Assembly: GCA_027619675.1 (NCBI GenBank)
Contig: JAQCHG010000072.1
Coordinates: forward strand, 1-7,316
Source of the DNA: Cyanobacteriota bacterium
GTDB lineage: Bacteria; Cyanobacteriota; Cyanobacteriia; Phormidesmidales; Phormidesmidaceae
Length of the DNA stretch: 7,316 nt
Reading direction: 5' to 3'
The translations under genes were made by a program, and so were the position numbers. Positions 1-7,293 of this stretch are shown in pieces. The notes below the pieces were generated by a model, which was given only the letters and a program-made list of their open reading frames with translations, ran no database searches and was not told the DNA's origin. How positions within the stretch are numbered: the stretch's first letter is position 1; the number at the start of each line of letters is the position of its first letter.

Positions 1-2
1 AA

Positions 3-95
3 ACCACCTATGGCAAACTCTCCCGCCACCAACTCAGCGATGAGGAGTTGCTGGAGTTTTTGTTGCACCTGGAATCCTTACCCAGTCCCGGCTAG
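3..95 (+). CDS. C-terminal end of an unidentified protein (partial, 5' end outside window)
   Basis: An open frame enters from the left edge and ends at TAG 93-95, giving 30 residues; bases 1-2 belong to the preceding codon. The peptide is leucine- and glutamate-rich (it includes SDEELLEFLLHLESL) and would form an amphipathic helix followed by a Pro/Gly-containing end. That composition suits a genuine protein C-terminus better than the Cys/Trp/Arg-rich translation of the competing frame beginning at 10. No family can be recognised from so short a piece. The gene converges on the minus-strand transporter, with 123 bp between their stop codons. Confidence 0.55.
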   Translation, partial: TTYGKLSRHQLSDEELLEFLLHLESLPSPG

Positions 96-218
96 GGCTC
101 AAGGTTCAAGATTGAGTGGAACGGAGCGTGGGCATCGGTGCAGTCGCCCCACTGGGGCCAGCGTCTGGGAGAGGAGAAAATCCAACAGCAGTGGGCCAGG
201 TTGGGGGCCGCTGGGGTA

Positions 219-1103
219 TCAGCGGGTGGCGTATTCGGGGCGATCGGGGGTGTGGCGGGCCAGCAGGTAGGAGTTGTAAAGGTTCTGGAACACGATATAG
301 AACATCGGCCCTAGGGCGATCGCGGGATTCAAAAAGGTCAGACAAATCCAGATGGTAAACAGGGTGTTTTTCTGCCCCAGGGACTGGCCCATTTCTTGAC
401 CCCAGGCGTAGCCCCCCAGCCACCGCCCCAGGCCAAAGTTGAGGGTGCAGAGGATGAGGGACACCAGGGCGATGGGAATCAGGGTGGTGAGGGGGGCGTC
501 GGATTCCACCTCAATGAAGAAAGTAGCCCGCGCCGTGGCCAGATAAATGGCCAGCATCCAAAAGTAGAAGGAGGCTTTTTTCAACGGCAGCAGGGAGGCG
601 GTGAACTGGGGCCAAAGCCGCTGCATGAGCTGGGTGAGGCCCAGCGGAATCAGGATGACCGTCAGGGTGGCCCAGAGGGAACTGAGGTCTAGGTGGGTGC
701 TGCTGTCGGGGGAGAGAAACGGTAGGGCTAGGGGCATGACGATCGCCGAAAAGCCGCTGGTCACCACCACCGAAGCCATGACGTAGTCCACCCGACCGTC
801 GAGAAACTCCGTCATCACCGGGGCGGCGGCGGCGGTGGGGGCCATGGCCAGGAGAAAGGCCACCAGGGCTAAATCGGGGCTAAACCAATGGCCCACCCAG
901 GCCGCTAGGCCCGACAGGGCCATCATCATTGCCAAAATGGTGCCTAACCGGGGGCTGAGGGCGGTTTTGCGATCGATTTTGAGGCTCAGCAGCGATAAAA
1001 ACAAAATCACCATCAACAGATGGCGAATCAAAAAGGCGTAGTGGTGCCCTTGGGGAAATACCACCCCCAAGGCAATGGAGCCAAACAAAAGCAGCGATCG
1101 CAT
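219..1103 (-). CDS. BASS-like (bile acid:Na+ symporter superfamily) membrane transporter
   Basis: Predicted 294-residue polytopic inner-membrane protein with about ten hydrophobic segments along its length. Two conserved-looking stretches fit the BASS/COG0385 fold. One is a small-residue helix around residues 85-105 (APTAAAAPVMTEFLDG, then a segment ending VVVTS). The other begins near residue 243 with GQKNTLF and runs through a hydrophobic helix to FQNLYNSYLL, resembling the QN and HN signatures of the last helices. The family uses a sodium gradient to import organic anions; the substrate here cannot be inferred. The ATG at 1103 was chosen because it leads straight into the first membrane helix. 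An in-frame TTG at 1121, six codons upstream, has a G-rich stretch almost touching it and is the alternative. The gene is divergent from the methyltransferase and no partner gene is evident. Confidence 0.85.
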   Translation of the reverse strand: MRSLLLFGSIALGVVFPQGHHYAFLIRHLLMVILFLSLLSLKIDRKTALSPRLGTILAMMMALSGLAAWVGHWFSPDLALVAFLLAMAPTAAAAPVMTEFLDGRVDYVMASVVVTSGFSAIVMPLALPFLSPDSSTHLDLSSLWATLTVILIPLGLTQLMQRLWPQFTASLLPLKKASFYFWMLAIYLATARATFFIEVESDAPLTTLIPIALVSLILCTLNFGLGRWLGGYAWGQEMGQSLGQKNTLFTIWICLTFLNPAIALGPMFYIVFQNLYNSYLLARHTPDRPEYATR

Positions 1104-1181
1104 ACCGCATCCATAATCCAATCCCCCCTAGGGTAAGGCGTCTGGGGGGCCGTGATGGTTCGGGGTGGACGGGGGCAAGGA

Positions 1182-1213
1182 TTGACGGCAGCCCCCTAAA
1201 ATTTTCGTATATA
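1182..1213 (+). promoter_or_regulatory. possible promoter for the methyltransferase gene
   Basis: TTGACG (1182-1187) resembles a -35 element and TATATA (1208-1213) a -10 element in the AT-rich patch of an otherwise GC-rich divergent gap. The 20-bp spacer is longer than the usual 16-18, so the match is imperfect. Transcription from here would start about 10 bases before the ATG at 1233. That would leave a very short leader, which fits the lack of a Shine-Dalgarno there. No convincing promoter was seen for the transporter on the other strand. Confidence 0.3.
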
Positions 1214-1232
1214 CCCATCCGTTGTGATATCC

Positions 1233-2195
1233 ATGACCTCAACGCCCCTAAAGCCTGCCTGGGCCGGTGATGACTGGCTCTCTCGCCTCGTCAACCTGCT
1301 GATCAACACCAAGCCTTTGTACGCCCTAATGAAGCGTCAGGCCCGGCAGGTGTTGATTAAAACCGCTGAGCGGAACGGCATTCCTTGGCGGCAGCAGCGG
1401 GCGGAATGGGAGGCTTCTTCGGTGCGCGATCGCCTCGCCCCCCTGACCAACCCCGAGGTCACCTATCCCGACTATTACCACGTGCCCTTCCACGCCTACG
1501 GGGACGGCAATCTTTGCTGGCAGGCCGCCTTTGAAGCGGAAGCCGCCACCTATGCTATGGCCCTGCGGGTGTGGCCCCAGGAATCCCTCACCTGGCAAGC
1601 GGCCCAGGATCGCCTCCGCCACAGCTTTCTCCAGGTGCTAGCGGACCATGGCCCCGATCAGGTGCAGGCTGTGTTGGATATCGGCTGCTCCGTCGGTATT
1701 TCCACCCAATACCTGCACCGCTTCTACTGTGAGCGTCAGGGCCACCCCATCCACACCGTTGGGCTCGATCTGTCCCCCTACATGCTGGCGGTGGCAGCGG
1801 CCCGAGATAGCGAGGGATCTGTGGAATGGGTCCACGGGCGGGCGGAAGCGACGGGATTCCCCGCCAACCGCTTTGACGTGGTCACCCTGCAATTTGTCAC
1901 CCACGAACTGCCCCGCACCGCTGCCCGCGCAATTTTTCAAGAAGCGCTGCGTCTGTTGCGTCCAGGGGGCATGCTAGCGGTAACTGACAACAATCCCCAA
2001 TCGACGGTGATTCAAAATCTCCCCCCGGCGCTGTTCACCCTGATGAAGAGTACCGAGCCCTGGAGTGATGATTACTATACCTTTGACATGGAAGCGGCCC
2101 TCGTGGACGTGGGCTTCCAACCGCCCCTCACCGTCGCCACCGATCCTCGCCATCGCACCCTGGTGGCCCGCAAAGCTATTACCTCCCCAGGGTAG
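1233..2195 (+). CDS. class I SAM-dependent methyltransferase
   Basis: Predicted 320-residue soluble enzyme with a Rossmann-type SAM-binding core preceded by about 140 residues of helical N-terminal region. Visible motifs are motif I VLDIGCSVG at residues 147-155 (SAM-binding glycine loop), VGLDLSPYML following it (the acidic residue that typically holds the SAM ribose), FDVVTLQFVTHELP from residue 214, and LRLLRPGGMLAVTD from about residue 239. The last is the strand-turn typical of Methyltransf_11/25-type enzymes. The acceptor substrate is unknown; the N-terminal extension is the part likely to define it. ATG 1233 was preferred to the in-frame GTG at 1224, three codons upstream; neither has a clear Shine-Dalgarno. 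The gene is transcribed away from the transporter and is followed by a strong hairpin, so it probably forms its own transcription unit. Confidence 0.9.
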   Translation: MTSTPLKPAWAGDDWLSRLVNLLINTKPLYALMKRQARQVLIKTAERNGIPWRQQRAEWEASSVRDRLAPLTNPEVTYPDYYHVPFHAYGDGNLCWQAAFEAEAATYAMALRVWPQESLTWQAAQDRLRHSFLQVLADHGPDQVQAVLDIGCSVGISTQYLHRFYCERQGHPIHTVGLDLSPYMLAVAAARDSEGSVEWVHGRAEATGFPANRFDVVTLQFVTHELPRTAARAIFQEALRLLRPGGMLAVTDNNPQSTVIQNLPPALFTLMKSTEPWSDDYYTFDMEAALVDVGFQPPLTVATDPRHRTLVARKAITSPG

Positions 2196-2220
2196 CCCTG
2201 GCTGAGGGTGCCCCCCAGCG

Positions 2221-2246
2221 TCTAGCCCCCGCAGGTGGGGGCTAGA
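2221..2246 (+). terminator. perfect 10-bp hairpin after the methyltransferase gene (terminator-like)
   Basis: TCTAGCCCCC (2221-2230) pairs exactly with GGGGGCTAGA (2237-2246) across a six-base loop, 25 bases after the methyltransferase stop. The stem is very stable, with five consecutive G:C pairs next to the loop. No T-run follows, so it is not a classical intrinsic terminator. It could instead act as a 3'-end stabiliser or partial terminator. Its position between two same-strand genes suggests it insulates the signalling cluster. Confidence 0.5.
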
Positions 2247-2302
2247 TATCTGATACGAAGGCCCTGTCCATGGTTTCTCGCTTGGAGCCCGCCCCCACCC
2301 AT

Positions 2303-2322
2303 GCCAGTCAGCCAGTCAGCCA
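2303..2322. repeat. short tandem repeat, 2.5 copies of GCCAGTCA
   Basis: Two exact, directly abutting copies of GCCAGTCA (2303-2310 and 2311-2318) are followed by a half copy GCCA (2319-2322). They lie in the leader region 46-65 bases before the cyclase start codon. This could be a duplicated binding half-site or replication slippage; nothing in the sequence decides between them. Confidence 0.5.
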
Positions 2323-2354
2323 TCCTGTTCTGCGGTATCAGGAACCACCGTCCT

Positions 2355-2360
2355 AGGAGG
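2355..2360 (+). promoter_or_regulatory. strong Shine-Dalgarno of the cyclase gene
   Basis: AGGAGG lies seven bases before the ATG at 2368, a perfect anti-16S match at ideal spacing. It fixes the start of the receiver-cyclase gene. It is the best ribosome binding site in the window; the methyltransferase and kinase genes have none that is obvious. Confidence 0.85.
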
Positions 2361-2367
2361 CTTTCCG

Positions 2368-3894
2368 ATGGATAGCCCAGAGGCGATGGCCGCAGGTCAA
2401 TCCCCCGCAACCACCGCAGCGGATACCACCGCCACGATTTTGGTCATTGATGACGATCCCGCTGGGATTCGGGCCTTGTCGGAGCTATTACGCCAACAGG
2501 GCTACACCGTGCGCCGCTCCATTAGTAGTGTGCTGGGGTTGCGATCGGCCCAGATGGATCCACCAGATCTCCTACTTGTGGATGTGATGATGCCGGAAAT
2601 GGATGGCTTTGAGGTCTGCCGACACCTCAAGGCTGATCCAAAAACCGCCGCTGTGCCCGTTATCTTTATCACCGCCTTGGGGGATGTGGAGGCCAAGAGC
2701 CGCGCCTTTATGGCGGGGGGATCGGACTACATCGTCAAACCCTTCCAGGCGGAAGAGGTGTTGATGCGGGTCCGCAATCAGATCACCCTCTACACCCAAC
2801 AACGGCAACTGCGGGTGCAAAACCAGCGCCTTCAGCAGGCGGAGGCCAAATTTCGCGACATTTTTGAAAACGCCAGCGAAGGCATTTTCCAAACCACCCT
2901 GGAGGGACGCTACATCACCGCTAACCCGGCCCTTGCCCGCCTCTACGGTTACGAATCCGCCGCCCAGTTGGTCAATAGCATTACCGATGTGGGGGAGATT
3001 TATGTCCGGCCCCAGCGGCGTCAAGAGTTGCGGGCCTACCTGCTTCAGCAAGGGCAAATCCTGGCGGCGGAGTCGGAGGTGCGGCGACGGGATGGCAGCA
3101 TCCTCTGGATCAGTGAGAACATTCGCCTGGTGCGGGATGACCAGGGCGAACCGCAATTCTTTGAGGGGACGGTGCAGGACATTACCAGCCGTCGCCAGGC
3201 GGAAACGGAGCTACGCCAGCAGCGCCAACAGGCGGAGCGGTTGTTGAACAGCATTCTGCCCCAGAAAATTGCCCGCAAACTCAAGCAGCAGACGGTCACC
3301 ATCGCCGAAAAATTCAACCCGGTGACGGTGATGTTTGCGGATCTGGTGGACTTCACCGCCACCTCCAGCCATATGCCCCCGGAAGACTTGGTATCGCTGT
3401 TGAACCAGGTCTTTTCTAAATTTGATGACCTGGTGGACAAGCTGGGGCTGGAGAAAATCAAAACCATTGGTGACGAATACATGGTGGCGGCGGGCTTGCC
3501 GGAGGCGATGCCCGATCATGCCTACCGCATGGCCCAATTGGCCCTAGAAATTCAGCAGGTGATTAAAACCTTCCAAACCCCTGCTGGGGTACCGTTGCAA
3601 CTCCGGATTGGCCTCAACAGTGGCCCTGTGGTGGCGGGGGTGATTGGCCAGCGGAAATTTGCCTACGATTTGTGGGGGGATACGGTGAATGTAGCCAGCC
3701 GCATGGAAAGCACCAGCCTGCCGGGGCTGATTCAGGTCAGTGCTGACACCTATGGCCTGTTGCGTAAAGACTTTTTGCTAGAGCCCCGAGGTCTCATTGC
3801 CGTTAAGGGCAAAGGCACCATGCAGACCTACTGGCTAATGGGGAAACGGAATTGGGAAAAAACCGTAACCGTTCCATTGCCCCATGCTGGCTAA
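2368..3894 (+). CDS. receiver-PAS-class III adenylate cyclase (response regulator with cyclase output)
   Basis: A 508-residue cytoplasmic protein predicted to make cAMP from ATP under phosphorelay control. Receiver, about residues 23-141: acidic cluster D28-D30, phosphoacceptor D72 in VDVMMPEMDG, T102 and K124, all intact. PAS, about 160-272, ends in a PAC-like VQDIT. A coiled-coil linker and a LLNSILP segment (292-298) resemble the transducer element found before many class III cyclases. Catalytic domain, about 318-495: metal aspartates D325 (FADLVDF) and D369 (IGDEYM), adenine-selecting K365 (KIKTIGD) and D434 (YDLWGD), and transition-state N441 and R445. All six are in one chain, so a homodimer with two active sites is expected. 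Lys/Asp as the purine-selecting pair favour adenylate over guanylate cyclase. No transmembrane segment is seen. The hybrid kinase gene 30 bp downstream is the obvious candidate phosphodonor. Confidence 0.95.
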   Translation: MDSPEAMAAGQSPATTAADTTATILVIDDDPAGIRALSELLRQQGYTVRRSISSVLGLRSAQMDPPDLLLVDVMMPEMDGFEVCRHLKADPKTAAVPVIFITALGDVEAKSRAFMAGGSDYIVKPFQAEEVLMRVRNQITLYTQQRQLRVQNQRLQQAEAKFRDIFENASEGIFQTTLEGRYITANPALARLYGYESAAQLVNSITDVGEIYVRPQRRQELRAYLLQQGQILAAESEVRRRDGSILWISENIRLVRDDQGEPQFFEGTVQDITSRRQAETELRQQRQQAERLLNSILPQKIARKLKQQTVTIAEKFNPVTVMFADLVDFTATSSHMPPEDLVSLLNQVFSKFDDLVDKLGLEKIKTIGDEYMVAAGLPEAMPDHAYRMAQLALEIQQVIKTFQTPAGVPLQLRIGLNSGPVVAGVIGQRKFAYDLWGDTVNVASRMESTSLPGLIQVSADTYGLLRKDFLLEPRGLIAVKGKGTMQTYWLMGKRNWEKTVTVPLPHAG

Positions 3895-3924
3895 GTTATC
3901 CCTGCCCCCATTCCACAGATTGCT

Positions 3925-6900
3925 ATGACCCTGGGCGTTTCTGCTTCTAGCCCCCCCCCCGACACCCTGTTGCTGGTCACGTCTGATGCTGGCCCTCAGC
4001 AGCTTTGGGTAGCCCCGTTGCAGCAGGCGGGCTACCGCGTCAATACCGTGGCCACGGGCCAATTGGCCTTGGCGGCCATTCAGCGGCGGTGGCCGGACTT
4101 GGTGCTGGTGGTGAATCCGCTGTCGGATATGGCGGTGGCGGAGCTGTGTCGCCAGGGCCAAGCCCAGGGTTGGCTGTCTTCGCTGCCGGTGGTGGTGTTG
4201 GCCCCTAACCCGACGGTGGCGGAGACGGTGGCGGCGTTAAATGCGGGGGTGGTGGACTATGTGACCTGGCCCTGTGATGGGGCGGAGTTGCTGGCGCGGG
4301 TGCAGCGGCACCACCACCAAAGTCGCGATCGCCGTCGGCTCCAAGCCCAGGTGCAGCGCTGGCAGTTGGGGCTGGATGGCTTGGGCGATCGCCTGGATGA
4401 TCGCCTGTTAAAGCTGGCGGCCCAGGTGCCGGGGGTGATCTACCAATATCGGCTTTACCCCGACGGATCCTCCTGTTTTCCCTTTGCCAGTGACGCCATC
4501 CGCGACATTTACGGCGTCACTCCTGAACAGGTGCAGGTGAGCGCGGATCCGGTGCTGGCGGTGCTCCACCCCGACGATGTGGAGGCGCTGATGGCGTCCA
4601 TCCAAGCGTCAGCGGCCACCCTCACCCCCTGGCATTGGGAATATCGGGTGCAGTTGCCTGAGCAGGGGGTGCGCTGGTTGGAGGGTAACGCTAAGCCCGA
4701 ACGGTTACCCGATGGCAGCGTGCTGTGGCATGGCTTTATCCACGACATCAGCGATCGCAAGGCCGCAGAGGCTGCCCTACAAACCAGCGAAGCCACCCAA
4801 CGGGCCATCCTCAGCGCCATTCCCGATCTGCTGGTGCGCCTTGATCGCCATGGCACCCTGCTGGACTGCCTCAACAGCGGGGAGATGAGCTCCATCGTGG
4901 ATATGGAGGCCTTTCAATCGGCCTATGGGCGGTTACCCCACACCTTTGACATCATGCCTCGGCCCATGGCAGAGCGGCGCATGAAGGCTATCCAGGCGGC
5001 CCTGGCCACGGGGATCATGCAGCGCTATCAACAGCCCATCGAAATTGATGGGGTGGCCCACTACGAAGAATCGCGGGTGATGCGCATTGGTGCCGATCAG
5101 GTGTTGGTGATGATTCGAGACATCACTGACCGGGTGCAGGCGGAACAGCAGGTGAAACAAAAGCTGGCCCAGGAACAGGCGATCGCCCACATTACGGGCC
5201 TGGTCCATAGTTCCCTGGACCTGGAGGCGGTGCTGGCCCAAACCGTCCAGGCCCTCTGGCAACTGCTGGCCTGCGATCGGGTCCTCACCTACCGCTTTAA
5301 CCCCGATTGGAGTGGGGAAATTGTGGCGGAAGCGGTGGCCCCCGGTTGGACGCCCCTTCTGGGCACCCCAGATCCTGCTCTTGCCCAGGCCCTGGATCAA
5401 ACCGCCTGCCTCACCCAAGTCTTCACTGACCAGGGCTTAGCCCTGCCAGACACCTACCTCCAAGACACCCAGGGTCGCTGGGATCCCGCCAACTATGGGG
5501 TGCGGGTTGTCCATGATGTGGCGGTGATGGCGTGGCCCCCCTGCTACCGCGACCTGATGGCCACCCTCCAGGCGCGGGCCTACCTAATTGCCCCCATCTA
5601 CAGCCACCAGACCCTCTGGGGGCTGCTGTGCCTCTATCAAAACCACAGCCCCCGCCACTGGCAAGACAGCGACATCCATATCCTCACCCAAGCCGCCAGC
5701 CAGGTGGGCCTAGCGGTGCAAAAGGCCGAATTGTTTCAGCAGGTGCAGCAAAAATCCGAGGAACTGGCGACCGCCCGAGACACCGCCGAGGCGGCCAACC
5801 GGGCCAAGAGTGCCTTTTTGGCCAACATGAGCCACGAGCTACGCACCCCCCTCAACGCCATTCTCGGCTTTGCCCAGGTGCTACAGCAGGAGCCCAACCT
5901 AGCGCCAGCCCATCAGAAAAGCTTGCAGACGATTCTGCGCAGCGGGGAACACCTGCTGGATTTGATCAACGAGGTGTTGGATCTCTCCAAAATTGAAGCG
6001 GGGCGGATGGACCTCCAACCCCAAACCTTTCACCTACCCGAGTTTCTCGAAACCCTCCAGGCGATGTTGGCCCCCCAGGCCCAGGGCAAAGGGCTGGCCT
6101 TCACCCTCCAGCGCACTGGCAGCCTGCCCGCCTTGGTGATCGGCGATCAGGGCAAACTGCGCCAGGTGCTGATCAATTTGCTGGGCAACGCGATTAAATT
6201 TACCCGGCAAGGCACTGTCACCCTGCGGGTCTTGGCCCTCGGAATGCCCACCCCTGGGGCTCATCCATCCACCGACCCCCCACCCGCCAACACAGCTCAG
6301 TCCATCGGGTTTGAAGTGGTTGATACGGGCATTGGCATTGACCCCAGCGAGCAGTACCGCATCTTTAATGCCTTTGAACAGACTGCCCTGGGCAAAATCA
6401 CCCCCCATGGTACGGGGTTGGGCCTCACCATCAGTTGCCGTTTGGTGGAAATGATGGGGGGGCAGTTGATGTTGTGCAGTACCCCCGGCCAGGGCAGCAC
6501 CTTTCGGGTTGTGGTGCCCTTGGGGATGGCGATCGCGGATCAGGCCGCTGAAGCTCCCCGTCTAGGGGAACACGGGTTAGCGTCCCGATCGATTCAGGGG
6601 TTAGCGCCCCAACAGCCCACCTACCGCATTCTGGTGGTGGATGATCAGCCCCTCAATCGCCAGGTGCTAGTGCAATTGCTGCAACCCTTGGGGTTTGAGG
6701 TCATAGAAGCGGTGGATGGGGCGGCAGCGATCGCCCAATGGCAGACCACCCAGCCCCACCTAATGTTGTTAGACATGCGCATGGCGGGGGTGGATGGTTA
6801 CGACACCCTCCAGGCCATTCGCGCCCAGGAGGCTCAGCAGCCCCAGCGGCCTCCAGTTAAAATCATTGCGGTGACGGCGACGGTGTTGCCGGCGGACCAG

Positions 6901-7293
6901 GAGCGGGAGATCGCCCTGGGGTGTGATGATTGGCTGAGTAAACCCGTCCAGCGGTCAGAGCTATTGGCCGCCCTCGCCCGTCACCTGGCCCTGCGCTACA
7001 CCTACACCGACCTTCCCCCCGCCGTCGAGTCCCCCGAGACCGTCACCACGCCGCTGGATTGGCAAGATTTGACCGTGATGACCGATGGGTGGGTGCGATC
7101 GCTCCATGAAGCGGTGCTGCGGTGCAACGACTACCACATTGAAACCCTGCTGGAGGACATTCCCGCCCCCCATCAAAGGTTGAGGAACACCCTGCAACAG
7201 TACACCGAACAGTTTCAACTCGAAGCCATCTTGGCCCTGACGGAAGCCTACCTAACCTCAGTTCGGGATAAGTCGATGGAGGGGATGCCGTGA
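3925..7293 (+). CDS. hybrid sensor histidine kinase: pseudo-receiver, PAS, PAS, cyanobacteriochrome-like GAF, HisKA, HATPase_c, receiver
   Basis: A 1122-residue soluble kinase with no membrane segments. Receiver-like domain (about 12-125) is degenerate: N64 replaces the phosphoacceptor Asp, A93 lies near the Thr position and W115 replaces Lys. PAS 1 spans about 161-285 and PAS 2 about 286-404. GAF spans about 419-598 and resembles bilin-binding GAFs: [10 protein letters not shown] (456-465), DTYLQDTQG (509-517), C540-Y541, LWGLL and YQNHSPRHW. HisKA has phosphoacceptor H637 in [10 protein letters not shown]. HATPase_c has N755 in the N-box, DTGIGI (800-805), HGTGLGL (828-834) and a Pro-rich insert near 771-790. 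The second receiver is intact: D906/D907, D950, T984, K1006. A roughly 100-residue tail follows without an obvious HPt His motif. The start ATG lies 30 bp after the cyclase stop, without a recognisable Shine-Dalgarno. Probable targets are its own D950 and the neighbouring cyclase receiver. Confidence 0.95.
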   Translation: MTLGVSASSPPPDTLLLVTSDAGPQQLWVAPLQQAGYRVNTVATGQLALAAIQRRWPDLVLVVNPLSDMAVAELCRQGQAQGWLSSLPVVVLAPNPTVAETVAALNAGVVDYVTWPCDGAELLARVQRHHHQSRDRRRLQAQVQRWQLGLDGLGDRLDDRLLKLAAQVPGVIYQYRLYPDGSSCFPFASDAIRDIYGVTPEQVQVSADPVLAVLHPDDVEALMASIQASAATLTPWHWEYRVQLPEQGVRWLEGNAKPERLPDGSVLWHGFIHDISDRKAAEAALQTSEATQRAILSAIPDLLVRLDRHGTLLDCLNSGEMSSIVDMEAFQSAYGRLPHTFDIMPRPMAERRMKAIQAALATGIMQRYQQPIEIDGVAHYEESRVMRIGADQVLVMIRDITDRVQAEQQVKQKLAQEQAIAHITGLVHSSLDLEAVLAQTVQALWQLLACDRVLTYRFNPDWSGEIVAEAVAPGWTPLLGTPDPALAQALDQTACLTQVFTDQGLALPDTYLQDTQGRWDPANYGVRVVHDVAVMAWPPCYRDLMATLQARAYLIAPIYSHQTLWGLLCLYQNHSPRHWQDSDIHILTQAASQVGLAVQKAELFQQVQQKSEELATARDTAEAANRAKSAFLANMSHELRTPLNAILGFAQVLQQEPNLAPAHQKSLQTILRSGEHLLDLINEVLDLSKIEAGRMDLQPQTFHLPEFLETLQAMLAPQAQGKGLAFTLQRTGSLPALVIGDQGKLRQVLINLLGNAIKFTRQGTVTLRVLALGMPTPGAHPSTDPPPANTAQSIGFEVVDTGIGIDPSEQYRIFNAFEQTALGKITPHGTGLGLTISCRLVEMMGGQLMLCSTPGQGSTFRVVVPLGMAIADQAAEAPRLGEHGLASRSIQGLAPQQPTYRILVVDDQPLNRQVLVQLLQPLGFEVIEAVDGAAAIAQWQTTQPHLMLLDMRMAGVDGYDTLQAIRAQEAQQPQRPPVKIIAVTATVLPADQEREIALGCDDWLSKPVQRSELLAALARHLALRYTYTDLPPAVESPETVTTPLDWQDLTVMTDGWVRSLHEAVLRCNDYHIETLLEDIPAPHQRLRNTLQQYTEQFQLEAILALTEAYLTSVRDKSMEGMP
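3951..3960. repeat. 10-C homopolymer in the start of the kinase gene
   Basis: Ten consecutive C residues span codons 9-12 (end of Ser, then Pro-Pro-Pro), 26 bases after the kinase ATG. The count present keeps the full 1122-codon frame open. Loss or gain of one C would frameshift the gene before its first domain. Such tracts are prone to slippage and also to sequencing error. Confidence 0.9.
7278..7284 (+). promoter_or_regulatory. Shine-Dalgarno for the next gene, inside the kinase 3' end
   Basis: GGAGGGG lies five bases before the GTG at 7290 and is within the final codons of the kinase gene. It supports the GTG as a real translation start coupled to kinase termination. Confidence 0.6.

Larger units (their letters stand above)
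316..7102. repeat. dispersed HIP1 octamers (GCGATCGC), ten copies
   Basis: Exact copies begin at 316, 1094, 1426, 4325, 4385, 4751, 5179, 6529, 6727 and 7095. That is about one per 730 bp, far above chance for an octamer. HIP1 over-representation is a well-known hallmark of many cyanobacterial genomes and is the main evidence for the host group. All copies lie inside coding sequences. Seven of the ten are in the kinase gene and none in the cyclase gene. Confidence 0.9.

Noticed and set aside
146..158. GCCCC-ACT-GGGGC inverted repeat in the convergent gap
   Set aside because: The five-base stem with a three-base loop has no T-run on either strand, which is too weak to call a terminator in GC-rich sequence.
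10..270. 86-codon plus-strand open frame at the left edge
   Set aside because: Its translation is rich in Cys, Trp, Arg and Ser with no domain pattern. It overlaps both the better-looking C-terminal frame ending at 95 and the end of the transporter gene.
1171..1196. GGGGGC / GCCCCC inverted repeat flanking the possible -35 element
   Set aside because: The six-base arms with a 14-base spacer are low-complexity G/C runs and are expected by chance in this composition.
1223..1238. TGTGA-N6-TGACC, resembling a CRP-type cAMP receptor site at the methyltransferase start
   Set aside because: Only one half-site fits; the other matches three of five bases. It overlaps the start codon, so the similarity is probably chance despite the cyclase nearby.
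2572..3156. 194-codon minus-strand open frame inside the cyclase gene
   Set aside because: It lies wholly opposite conserved receiver and PAS codons and shows no recognisable motifs, so it is a GC-rich shadow frame.
4933..5418. 161-codon minus-strand open frame inside the kinase gene
   Set aside because: It is opposite the PAS 2 and GAF coding region, is rich in His/Gly/Gln as expected of an antisense shadow, and has no supporting ribosome site.
5532..5996. 154-codon plus-strand frame inside the kinase gene
   Set aside because: It is a Pro/Arg/His-rich out-of-frame reading of the GAF-HisKA region; the true frame there has the conserved kinase motifs.
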